DNA of 64,000 nucleotides from Mycolicibacterium iranicum. GTDB lineage: Bacteria > Actinomycetota > Actinomycetes > Mycobacteriales > Mycobacteriaceae. The stretch is from the NCBI RefSeq assembly GCF_014190915.1, contig NZ_JACHVU010000003.1, forward strand, positions 186,001-250,000, written 5' to 3'. The first letter of the stretch is position 1, and the number at the start of each line of letters is the position of its first letter. The notes beneath the pieces were generated by a model that saw nothing but the letters and a program-made list of their open reading frames with translations, ran no database searches and was not told the origin of the DNA. This document shows positions 9,968 through 18,628 of the stretch, piece by piece. A program made the position numbers and the translations under genes.

Positions 9968-10890
9968 CCCCGGTGCGGCCGCTGGCCATCGTCGGCCCCA
10001 CGGGAACGGGGAAGTCCGACCTCGCGCTGGCGATCGCCGACGCGCTCGGCGCCGAGATCGCCGTGGAGGTGGTCAACGCCGACGCCATGCAGCTGTACCG
10101 GGGCATGGACATCGGCACCGCGAAGCTCAGCGTCGCCGAGCGGCGCGGTGTGCCACACCACCAGCTCGACGTCCTGGACGTGACGGAGACCGCGACCGTC
10201 GCCCGCTACCAGCAGGCCGCGGGCACGGATGTCGAGGCCATCGCCGCGCGAGGCGCGGTGCCCGTCATCGTCGGCGGGTCGATGCTCTACATCCAGTCGC
10301 TGCTCGACGAGTGGTCGTTCCCGGCCACCGACCCCGGCGTGCGGGCCCGGTGGGAGGCGCGCCTGGCCGAGGTGGGGGTCGCGGCGCTGCACCGTGAGCT
10401 CGCCGTCGTCGACGCCGCGGCGGCCGCGTCGATCCTGCCGACCGACGGCAGACGCATCGTGCGCGCCCTCGAGGTCGTCGAGCTGACCGGCCGACCCTTC
10501 GCGGCCTCCGCGCCCACCATCGGGACCCCGAAATGGAACGCGGCCATCATCGGGTTGGACTGGGAGACAACCACTTTGGACGACCGACTACGCCGCCGCA
10601 CCGACACCATGTTCGAGCGGGGGCTCGTCGACGAGGTGATCGGGTTGCTCGGCCGCGGGTTGCGCGACGGCGTGACCGCGGCGCGGGCGCTGGGCTACGC
10701 GCAGGTCCTCGCGGAGCTGGACGCCGGTGGCGACGGCAGCGCGGCGCGCGAACCCACCTTCGTCGGCACCCGCCGCTACGTGCGCAGGCAGCGGTCCTGG
10801 TTTCGGCGTGATCACCGCATCACCTGGCTCGACGGGTCCGCCCCGGGAAACGTCGACGCCGCCCTGCACGCGTGGCGCGACGTATCCTGA
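9964..10890 (+). CDS. miaA: tRNA dimethylallyltransferase MiaA
   Basis: MiaA transfers a dimethylallyl group from DMAPP to N6 of A37 in tRNA, the substrate later methylthiolated by MiaB in this window. The 308-residue protein has a P-loop GPTGTGKS at 11-18, the conserved [18 protein letters not shown] segment, and the late motif [15 protein letters not shown] that contacts tRNA. The GTG start overlaps the preceding stop. Supply of DMAPP depends on the MEP pathway, whose first enzyme Dxs is also encoded here. Confidence 0.96.
   Translation: MTPVRPLAIVGPTGTGKSDLALAIADALGAEIAVEVVNADAMQLYRGMDIGTAKLSVAERRGVPHHQLDVLDVTETATVARYQQAAGTDVEAIAARGAVPVIVGGSMLYIQSLLDEWSFPATDPGVRARWEARLAEVGVAALHRELAVVDAAAAASILPTDGRRIVRALEVVELTGRPFAASAPTIGTPKWNAAIIGLDWETTTLDDRLRRRTDTMFERGLVDEVIGLLGRGLRDGVTAARALGYAQVLAELDAGGDGSAAREPTFVGTRRYVRRQRSWFRRDHRITWLDGSAPGNVDAALHAWRDVS
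10883..10888 (+). promoter_or_regulatory. -10 hexamer of dapF inside the end of miaA
   Basis: TATCCT lies in the last codons of miaA and is followed by six bases and the dapF GTG. It would give dapF its own leaderless transcript in addition to read-through. Confidence 0.5.
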
Positions 10891-10894
10891 CCTG

Positions 10895-11761
10895 GTGAAG
10901 TTCGCCAAGGGTCACGGCACGCAGAACGACTTCGTGCTGCTGCCCGACGTCGGGGCAGATCTCGCGCTCACGGCCGGCGCCGTGGCCGCGCTGTGTGACC
11001 GCAGGCGGGGCCTGGGGGCCGACGGGCTCCTGCGCGTGACGACCGCCGGCGCCGCGCTTGCCGCCGGCGTGTTCGACCGCCTCCCCGAAGGCGTCGCCGA
11101 GGACGACTGGTTCATGGACTACCGCAACGGCGACGGATCGATCGCCGAGATGTGCGGCAACGGCGTCCGCGTGTTCGCCCACTATCTGCGGGCCAGCGGA
11201 CTGGAACCGCGCAGCGAGTTCGTGGTCGGATCGCTGGCAGGGCCCCGACCGGTCACGATGCACGAGGTCACCGACACCCTCGCCGACGTGACCGTCGAGA
11301 TGGGCAAGGCCAACGGGCTCGGCTCCGGGGTCGCCACGGTGGGTGGGCGGGAATTCACCGGCTTGGCCGTCGACGTGGGCAACCCGCATCTGGCCTGCGT
11401 GGACGCCGACCTCACCGAGCAGGAACTGGCCGCGCTCGACGTCGCCGCGCCGGTGCGATTCGACCACGGGCAGTTCCCCCACGGGGTCAACGTCGAGGTG
11501 CTCACCGCACCGTCGAACGGTGCGGTGTCGATGCGCGTCCATGAACGCGGGGTGGGGGAGACCCGGTCCTGCGGGACCGGGACCGTCGCGGCCGCCGTGG
11601 CGGCGCTGGCCCACCGCGGCGAGCAGACCGGGGTGCTGACCGTGCGCATCCCCGGCGGGGAGGTTGTCGTGACGATCAGCGACGCGACCAGCTATCTGCG
11701 GGGTCCCTCGGTCCTGCTCGCGCACGGCGAGCTCGCCGACGACTGGTGGGCCGCGCAGTGA
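10895..11761 (+). CDS. dapF: Diaminopimelate epimerase DapF
   Basis: DapF interconverts LL- and meso-diaminopimelate for peptidoglycan and lysine synthesis. The 288-residue protein has both catalytic cysteines, Cys87 in EMCGNGVR and Cys226 in TRSCGTGT, and the substrate-binding segments [12 protein letters not shown] and GVNVE. The GTG at 10895 places the highly conserved [12 protein letters not shown] at the extreme N-terminus as in other DapF proteins; a frame running back into miaA is discarded. A 24-bp tandem repeat begins at its stop codon. Confidence 0.95.
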   Translation: MKFAKGHGTQNDFVLLPDVGADLALTAGAVAALCDRRRGLGADGLLRVTTAGAALAAGVFDRLPEGVAEDDWFMDYRNGDGSIAEMCGNGVRVFAHYLRASGLEPRSEFVVGSLAGPRPVTMHEVTDTLADVTVEMGKANGLGSGVATVGGREFTGLAVDVGNPHLACVDADLTEQELAALDVAAPVRFDHGQFPHGVNVEVLTAPSNGAVSMRVHERGVGETRSCGTGTVAAAVAALAHRGEQTGVLTVRIPGGEVVVTISDATSYLRGPSVLLAHGELADDWWAAQ

Positions 11762-11830
11762 CGTGGTGCCGGCCCGCCGGCGTGACGCCTTGCCGGCCCG
11801 CCGGCGTGACGTCGTGCCGGCTCGCCGGCA
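11759..11830. repeat. Three tandem 24-bp GC-rich repeats at the dapF stop
   Basis: Three units start at 11759, 11783 and 11807. Each begins with TGACG and carries a GCCGGCnCGCCGGC core. The first unit includes the dapF stop codon. The third ends in the palindrome TGCCGGCTCGCCGGCA. The units differ at only a few positions. They could form hairpins at the 3' end of the dapF message or affect hflX expression. Confidence 0.85.
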
Positions 11831-11872
11831 GTCAAGGAATTGCTGGCGCCGCCGGCGCGTTAATTGGAGTGC

Positions 11873-13321
<1,449 letters not shown>

Positions 13322-13355
13322 GCTGGCCGAATAGGGAACCGGGACAACCGTCCGG

Positions 13356-13361
13356 TAGCAT
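13356..13361 (+). promoter_or_regulatory. -10 hexamer of the helicase leader transcript
   Basis: TAGCAT is followed by eight bases and an ATG at 13370. The expected transcription start coincides with that ATG, giving a leaderless short ORF and a leader of about 170 bases before the DEAD-box helicase start. Confidence 0.5.
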
Positions 13362-13369
13362 TGCTGACG

Positions 13370-13399
13370 ATGTCGACCGCGCAGGACCAGAGTTGGTAA
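13370..13399 (+). CDS. Candidate leaderless 9-residue leader peptide
   Basis: ATG at 13370 opens a nine-codon frame (MSTAQDQSW) ended by TAA at 13397. It is too short for coding statistics. The case for translation is position: it begins exactly where transcription from the TAGCAT -10 element should start, and mycobacteria translate leaderless ATG/GTG messages efficiently. It could tune the downstream helicase through leader structure. It could also be a chance ATG. Confidence 0.35.
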   Translation: MSTAQDQSW

Positions 13400-13454
13400 C
13401 CGCGTGAGAAGCGTCGACAGACTCTAGTTATCCCGTGGCGAACCCGCCACCACT

Positions 13455-13510
13455 GTGTGCACACTCCGCTTGGACGGCTTCCGTCGCGGCTGCCGGGCAC
13501 ACCTTGCCCG
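13455..13510 (+). other. Structured 5' leader of the DEAD-box helicase gene (three hairpins)
   Basis: Three perfect inverted repeats follow one another: the palindrome GTGTGCACAC (13455-13464), GACGG-CTT-CCGTC (13473-13485), and CGGGCA-cacct-TGCCCG (13494-13510). They end about 30 bases before the helicase ATG. The in-frame extension of the helicase through this region has much lower GC at third positions than real genes here, so the region reads as RNA leader rather than protein. Confidence 0.45.
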
Positions 13511-13539
13511 AACTAGGCCGACAAGACAGGACGTTCTTC

Positions 13540-14901
13540 ATGACTGCATCACCCCTTGCCACACCGACCTTCGCCGACCTCGGCGTGCCCGCACCGCTGG
13601 TGGCGGCGCTCACCGAGCGCGGTATCGACGAACCGTTCCCCATCCAGGCGGCGACGCTGCCCGACGCCCTCGCCGGACGGGACGTCCTTGGCCGCGGAAA
13701 GACCGGCAGCGGAAAGACATTGGCGTTCTCGCTGCCCCTGGTGGCGGCGCTGACCGGCGTCCGGCGGCAGGCGTCTCGCCCGTCGGGTCTGGTGCTGGCG
13801 CCCACCCGCGAACTGGCCACCCAGATCACCGCGACCCTGGAGCCGCTGGCAGCAGCGGCCGGCCTGCGCGTCACCACGATCTACGGTGGCGTCTCCCAGG
13901 GCCGCCAGGTCTCCGCGCTGCGCGGCGGCGTCGACATCGTCGTCGCATGCCCGGGCCGCCTCGAAGATCTGATGCAGCAGAAGCTGCTCACCCTCGACAA
14001 CGTCACCGTGACCGTTCTCGACGAGGCCGATCACATGGCCGACCTGGGCTTCCTGCCCGGCGTCACGCGCATTCTCAACGCCACGCCGTCGGGTGGGCAG
14101 CGCCTGCTGTTCTCCGCGACGCTGGACAACGGTGTCGACAAGCTGGTCAACCGCTTCCTCAGCCAACCGGTGCTGCATTCGGTGAACGAGGCCGCCGAAG
14201 CACCTGCGCAGATGACCCACCACGTGTTCCACGTCGGGGGAGTGCAGCAGAAGAAGGACCTGGTGCACCGCCTCGCGTCCGGGACCGGACGCCGGATCCT
14301 GTTCATGCGCACCAAGCATCAGGCGCGCAAGCTGGCCAAGCAGCTCACCGATTCGGGCGTGCCGTCGGTCGATCTGCACGGCAACCTCTCGCAGCCGGCG
14401 CGTGAGCGCAACCTCGCGGCCTTCGCCAGCGGCGAGGCTCGGGTGCTGGTGGCCACCGACATCGCCGCCCGCGGCGTGCACGTGGACAACGTCGAGCTCG
14501 TCGTGCATGTCGACCCGCCGATGGAGCACAAGGCCTACCTGCACCGCTCGGGCCGTACTGCGCGGGCCGGCAGCGACGGCGACGTGGTCACCGTCGTGCT
14601 GCCCGAGCAGCGCCGGGACACCCAGCAGTTGCTGCGCAAGGCCGGTATCAGCGTGCGCCCGCAGGACGTTCACGCCGATTCGGCCGAGGTCCACGCGCTC
14701 GTCGGCGAGCTCGCACCGCTGCGCGCGCCGGCTCCGAAGGCGGCGACCGCGGTGAAGCCCGCCGCGAAGAAGCCGGAGCACCACCGCGGCGGCGGGGGAG
14801 AGCAGCGGCGCGGCGGCCCGGCGCGCACCTCGCGCGGGCCGCGACGCCGCAGGCCCCGTCAGGGAGCCCAGGCTCAGCGCGGCGCCAGCACCGGAGGCTG
14901 A
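13540..14901 (+). CDS. DEAD-box ATP-dependent RNA helicase (RhlE-like)
   Basis: This 453-residue SF2 helicase has the Q motif (TFADLG...FPIQ), Walker A GKTGSGKT at 53-60, PTRELA, DEAD at 161-164, SAT in LLFSATLDN, TDIAARGVHV and HRSGRTARAG. The C-terminal ~80 residues are basic, glycine/arginine-rich and probably bind RNA. The ATG at 13540 is chosen because the Q motif follows shortly and an AGG-type site precedes it. It probably acts in mRNA decay or ribosome assembly under stress or cold. It overlaps the convergent bisC by 28 bases at the 3' ends. Confidence 0.93.
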   Translation: MTASPLATPTFADLGVPAPLVAALTERGIDEPFPIQAATLPDALAGRDVLGRGKTGSGKTLAFSLPLVAALTGVRRQASRPSGLVLAPTRELATQITATLEPLAAAAGLRVTTIYGGVSQGRQVSALRGGVDIVVACPGRLEDLMQQKLLTLDNVTVTVLDEADHMADLGFLPGVTRILNATPSGGQRLLFSATLDNGVDKLVNRFLSQPVLHSVNEAAEAPAQMTHHVFHVGGVQQKKDLVHRLASGTGRRILFMRTKHQARKLAKQLTDSGVPSVDLHGNLSQPARERNLAAFASGEARVLVATDIAARGVHVDNVELVVHVDPPMEHKAYLHRSGRTARAGSDGDVVTVVLPEQRRDTQQLLRKAGISVRPQDVHADSAEVHALVGELAPLRAPAPKAATAVKPAAKKPEHHRGGGGEQRRGGPARTSRGPRRRRPRQGAQAQRGASTGG

Positions 14902-17162
14902 TGTGCGCGCACCGGAGGCGGTGCGGCGCAATACTTCTCGACCTGGACGAGGACGTGGGCACCGGTGCATCCCTGTGCCAGTGACGAGGTGCCGACGTCA
15001 TCGGTGAGCACGTTCGGGTTCCCGTGCACACACATCGAATCGAGGTCCGCGGGGTCGGCGGGGTCGAACCACGCCCCGGTGGACAACTGCACCACCTGCG
15101 GGCGCACCCCGTCGTCGAGGACCACCCCGGCAAGGCACGCGCCGCGGTCGTTGAACACCCGGACCACGTCGCCCGCTGCGAGGCCACGCGCGCCGGCGTC
15201 ATCGGGGTGCATCCGGAGGGGTTCCCGGCCACCGACTTTCGACGCGAGGCTGGCCGCTCCGCCGTCGAGCTGGCTGTGCAACCTGCTGGTCGGCTGATTG
15301 GCCAGGAGATGCAGCGGATACCGCCGGGCCCTCGGTCCGCCGAGCCACTCCTGCGGTTCGAACCACGCGGGGTGCCCGGTGCAATCGTCGTACCCGAAGC
15401 TGTCGATGTCGGCGGAGAAGATCTCGATCTTGCCGCTCGGCGTCGCGAGCCGGTGCGCCCGCGGGTCGGCGCGGAAGTCGGCGAGCAGGGTCAGGCCGTC
15501 GTCGGTCGGCAGACGCAGCCGGCCCGCCCGCCAGAACTCCTCGAACGGGGGGACCGGGAAATCCAATGTCGCCGACCATTTCTCATACAGGTGCGCGAGC
15601 CACTCCGATGAGGTGCGGCCCTCGGTGAAGGTCTCGCCGACACCCAGGCGTATGGCCAGCGCGGCGAAGGTGTCGTAGTCGTCGCGCGACTGCGCGTAGG
15701 GCTCGGCCAGCCGGGGCATCGCCATCAGCACCGGGTCGTTGCGGGAGCCGGAGTAGTCGTCACGTTCGGCGAATGTCGTGGACGGCACCACGATGTCGGC
15801 GTGTTTCGCCATCGCCGTCCAGTACGGGTCGTGCACCACGACCGTGTCCGGCCGGCCCAATGCCCGCCGGAGGCGGGGCAGGTTCTGATGGTGGTGGAAC
15901 GGGTTACCACCTGCCCAATACACGAGCTTGATGTCGGGGTAGGTGAGGCGAAGCCCGTTGTAGTCGAACGGCTTTCCGGGATTGAGCAGCATGTCGCTGA
16001 TCGCGGCCACCGGAATGAACGTCCGCACCGGGTTGATGCCCTGGGGCAGGCGCGGCAGGCCGCACCGGATGGGGGCGAGCCCGGGCTCGTTCATCGAACC
16101 GTAGCCGTGCCCGAAACCGCCGCCGGCAAGACCGATCTGACCCAGCATCGCCGCCAGCGTCAACCCCATCCACGGGGCCTGCTCGCCGTGACGGGTGCGC
16201 TGCAGCGACCAGCTCACGGTCACGATGGTGCGCGCCGCGGCCATTCGCCGGGCCAACGCGACCAGGTCCTCGGCCACCAGGCCGCTGAGATTCGCCGCCC
16301 ACTGCGGAGTTTTCGGTACGCCGTCGTCGGTGCCGAGCAGGTAGCGCTCGAACCGGTCGTATCCCACGCAGTAGTCGGCCAGGAACTCGCGGTCGGCCAG
16401 CGACTCGGTGGCGAGAACGTAGGCGAGCCCCAGCATGATCGCGACGTCGGTCCCCGGGACGGGCGCGAACCAGTCGCACGGTCCGTCGACGTCGTCGCGC
16501 AGAGGCGAGAACGACACGATGCGGCCGCCGCGGCGCCGGAAGCGTTCCAGCGCACCGCGAGCCGGGTGTGCGGTGGTTCCCCCGTGGTTGACGCCGGTGT
16601 TCTTCAGCGCGAGACCGCCGAAACACACCATGAGGTCGGTGTGTTCGACGATGACCTCCCACTGGGTGGAGCGCTTGAACAGATCGTCGTGGGTGCCGAC
16701 CACCCGGGGCATGATGACCCCGGTGGCGCCGAGGCTGTAGGAGTGCCGCGAGAATGTGTAGCCGCCAAGGCAATTCAGGAACCGGTGTACCTGGCTCTGC
16801 GCGTGGTGAAACCGACCCGCGCTGGACCAACCGTAGGAGCCGCCGTAGATCGCCTCGTTGCCGTGGGTGTCGACGACCCGGCGCAGTTCGCCGGCCAGCA
16901 GTTCGGTCAGATCGTCCCACGACACCTGCACGAAGGAATCGGCCCCGCGGCGCGTGCTGGGGCCCGGCCCGTCGTCGAGCCAACCGCGCCGGACGGCGGG
17001 GGCCGTGATACGCGCTGTGTGCCGGATCGAGCCGGGCAGATTTCCCAGTGCGGGGGACGGATCGGCGTCGCCGCTCAGTGGGCGCACCGAGGTGATGTCG
17101 CCGTCGCCGACCGTGGCGGAGAACGCTCCCCAGTGCGTCAGGCTCGTCCGGGCGGGAACCAC
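14874..17162 (-). CDS. bisC: Molybdopterin-dependent biotin/methionine sulfoxide reductase family protein
   Basis: The 762-residue protein belongs to the DMSO/TMAO/biotin sulfoxide reductase family with bis-MGD cofactor. The conserved N-terminal THWGAF is followed by WDD, YGGSYGWSSAGRFHHAQ and the molybdenum-ligand segment SYSLGATG, with Ser143 as the likely Mo ligand. Later motifs WAGGNPFHHHQ and HDPYWTAMAKHADIVVPST are typical of cofactor contacts, and the C-terminal molydop_binding domain is complete. No iron-sulfur cysteines are seen at the N-terminus, as expected. The GTG at 17162 follows TAGACT by seven bases. The substrate may be biotin or methionine sulfoxide. Confidence 0.92.
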   Translation of the reverse strand: MVPARTSLTHWGAFSATVGDGDITSVRPLSGDADPSPALGNLPGSIRHTARITAPAVRRGWLDDGPGPSTRRGADSFVQVSWDDLTELLAGELRRVVDTHGNEAIYGGSYGWSSAGRFHHAQSQVHRFLNCLGGYTFSRHSYSLGATGVIMPRVVGTHDDLFKRSTQWEVIVEHTDLMVCFGGLALKNTGVNHGGTTAHPARGALERFRRRGGRIVSFSPLRDDVDGPCDWFAPVPGTDVAIMLGLAYVLATESLADREFLADYCVGYDRFERYLLGTDDGVPKTPQWAANLSGLVAEDLVALARRMAAARTIVTVSWSLQRTRHGEQAPWMGLTLAAMLGQIGLAGGGFGHGYGSMNEPGLAPIRCGLPRLPQGINPVRTFIPVAAISDMLLNPGKPFDYNGLRLTYPDIKLVYWAGGNPFHHHQNLPRLRRALGRPDTVVVHDPYWTAMAKHADIVVPSTTFAERDDYSGSRNDPVLMAMPRLAEPYAQSRDDYDTFAALAIRLGVGETFTEGRTSSEWLAHLYEKWSATLDFPVPPFEEFWRAGRLRLPTDDGLTLLADFRADPRAHRLATPSGKIEIFSADIDSFGYDDCTGHPAWFEPQEWLGGPRARRYPLHLLANQPTSRLHSQLDGGAASLASKVGGREPLRMHPDDAGARGLAAGDVVRVFNDRGACLAGVVLDDGVRPQVVQLSTGAWFDPADPADLDSMCVHGNPNVLTDDVGTSSLAQGCTGAHVLVQVEKYCAAPPPVRAHQPPVLAPR

Positions 17163-17169
17163 GGGCGCA

Positions 17170-17175
17170 AGTCTA
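17170..17175 (-). promoter_or_regulatory. -10 hexamer of bisC
   Basis: TAGACT on the minus strand is followed by seven bases and the bisC GTG. This supports the GTG at 17162 over the ATG at 17276, which would place the N-terminus inside the fadE20 promoter. Confidence 0.55.
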
Positions 17176-17207
17176 GTGCGCGGCCCCGCTCCAGCCCCGC
17201 GCCTCGA

Positions 17208-17227
17208 CCAACCATCCGGTTGGATGG
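17208..17227. promoter_or_regulatory. Operator-like compound palindrome between bisC and fadE20
   Basis: CCAACCATCCGGTTGGATGG contains two interlocked perfect inverted repeats: CCAACC-ATCC-GGTTGG (17208-17223) and CCATCC-GGTT-GGATGG (17212-17227). It lies just upstream of a TACGTT hexamer (17230-17235) that could be the fadE20 -10 element. The position suits a TetR-type repressor of fatty-acid genes. The regulator is unknown. Confidence 0.45.
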
Positions 17228-17274
17228 GGTACGTTGGCGGTAACTGTCCGTACCAACACCACGAGGACATCCCC

Positions 17275-18444
17275 ATGGCTGAAACAAAGTCCGTCGTCGC
17301 CTACGAGCGCACCCTGTTCGAGCCCGAGCACGAGATGTTCCGGGAGTCGTTCCGCACCTTCCTCGAGCGTCACGTCGCACCGCACCACGACCAGTGGGAG
17401 AAGGACAAGCTCGTCGACCGCGGCGTCTGGGTGGAGGCCGGAAAGCAGGGCTTCCTGGGCATGGCGGTTCCCGAGCAGTACGGCGGCGGCGGGGTCGACG
17501 ACTTCCGTTACAACACGGTCATCACCGAGGAGATCACCGCCGGCCGCTACAGCGGTCTGGGTTTCAGCCTGCACAACGACGTCGTGGCGCCGTATCTGCT
17601 GCGGCTCGGCACCGAGGAGCAGAAGCAGCGGTGGCTGCCGAAGTTCTGCAGCGGCGAACTGATCTCGGCGATCGCGATGACCGAGCCCGGCACCGGCAGC
17701 GACCTGCAGGGCATCAAGGCCCGTGCGGTCAAGGAGGGCGACCACTACATCCTCAACGGCGCAAAGACGTTCATCACCAACGGCATCAACGCCGATCTGG
17801 TGATCGTCGTCGCCCAGACCGACCCGGAGAAGGGCGCCCTGGGCTTCTCGCTGCTCGTCGTCGAGCGCGGTATGGAGGGATTCGACCGCGGCCGCAAGCT
17901 CGACAAGATCGGGCTGGACGCCCAGGACACCGCCGAGTTGTCGTTCACCGATGTGAAGGTGCCCGCGGAGAACCTGCTGGGCGAAGAGGGTCAGGGCTTC
18001 ATCTATCTGATGCAGAACCTGCCCCAGGAACGCATCAGCATCGCGATCATGGCCGCCGCGGCCATGGAGGCCGTTCTGGATGCCACGCTGCAGTACGCCA
18101 AGGAGCGCAAGGCATTCGGCAAGCCCATCGGCAGCCAGCAGAACAGCCGGTTCCTGCTCGCCGAGCTGTCGACCGAGGCCACCGTGGTCCGGATGATGGT
18201 CGACGAGTTCATTCGGTTGCACCTCGACGAGAAGCTCACTGTCGAGCAGGCCGCGATGGCCAAGTGGTACGCGACCGAGAAGCAGGTCCACCTGATCGAC
18301 CGGTGCCTGCAGCTGCACGGCGGTTACGGCTACATGCGCGAGTATGACGTCGCGCGTGCCTATCTCGACGCCCGCGTGCAGACGATCTACGGCGGCACCA
18401 CCGAGATCATGAAGGAGATCATCGGGCGCAGCCTCGGGGTCTGA
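17275..18444 (+). CDS. fadE20: Acyl-CoA dehydrogenase FadE20 (LCAD-like)
   Basis: This FAD-dependent enzyme catalyses alpha,beta-dehydrogenation of acyl-CoA in beta-oxidation. The 389-residue protein has the three acyl-CoA dehydrogenase domains. Signature segments are AIAMTEPGTGSDLQGIK (FAD and substrate binding) and RKAFGKPIGSQQNSRFLLAE. The C-terminal IYGGTTEIMKE has Gly where short/medium-chain enzymes carry the catalytic Glu, as in LCAD-type enzymes, where the base lies in the helix near LPQERISIA. The ATG at 17275 follows GAGG by eight bases. Confidence 0.93.
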   Translation: MAETKSVVAYERTLFEPEHEMFRESFRTFLERHVAPHHDQWEKDKLVDRGVWVEAGKQGFLGMAVPEQYGGGGVDDFRYNTVITEEITAGRYSGLGFSLHNDVVAPYLLRLGTEEQKQRWLPKFCSGELISAIAMTEPGTGSDLQGIKARAVKEGDHYILNGAKTFITNGINADLVIVVAQTDPEKGALGFSLLVVERGMEGFDRGRKLDKIGLDAQDTAELSFTDVKVPAENLLGEEGQGFIYLMQNLPQERISIAIMAAAAMEAVLDATLQYAKERKAFGKPIGSQQNSRFLLAELSTEATVVRMMVDEFIRLHLDEKLTVEQAAMAKWYATEKQVHLIDRCLQLHGGYGYMREYDVARAYLDARVQTIYGGTTEIMKEIIGRSLGV

Positions 18445-18475
18445 ACGCGGCGGAGAGCACCCGGACGCCGCGGTG

Positions 18476-18505
18476 AAATGCGCACGAGGGGCGCATTTTG
18501 TTTCT
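18476..18505 (+). terminator. Intrinsic terminator after fadE20
   Basis: AAATGCGC-acgaggg-GCGCATTT forms a perfect 8-bp stem with a 7-base loop, followed by a T-rich tract (TGTTTCTC). It lies 31 bases after the fadE20 stop. It is one of the few classical U-tailed terminators visible here. Confidence 0.8.
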
Positions 18506-18628
18506 CACTGATTCGGCGAGGTGACTTGGTTATCGACGTCGACTGACGCACAGTGAACGGACGCGGTAACTTTCTCAGAATTTTGCAAGGTGTTGCAAAA
18601 GGACATGTCGCGACCGCGGGGAGGAAGA

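Noticed and set aside
13338-13356. Terminator after hflX
   Set aside because: ACCGGGAC/GTCCGGT pairs only with a bulge and has no T tract.
13435-13539. N-terminal extension of the DEAD-box helicase
   Set aside because: Third-position GC is low, the region is hairpin-rich, and the Q motif starts soon after the ATG at 13540.
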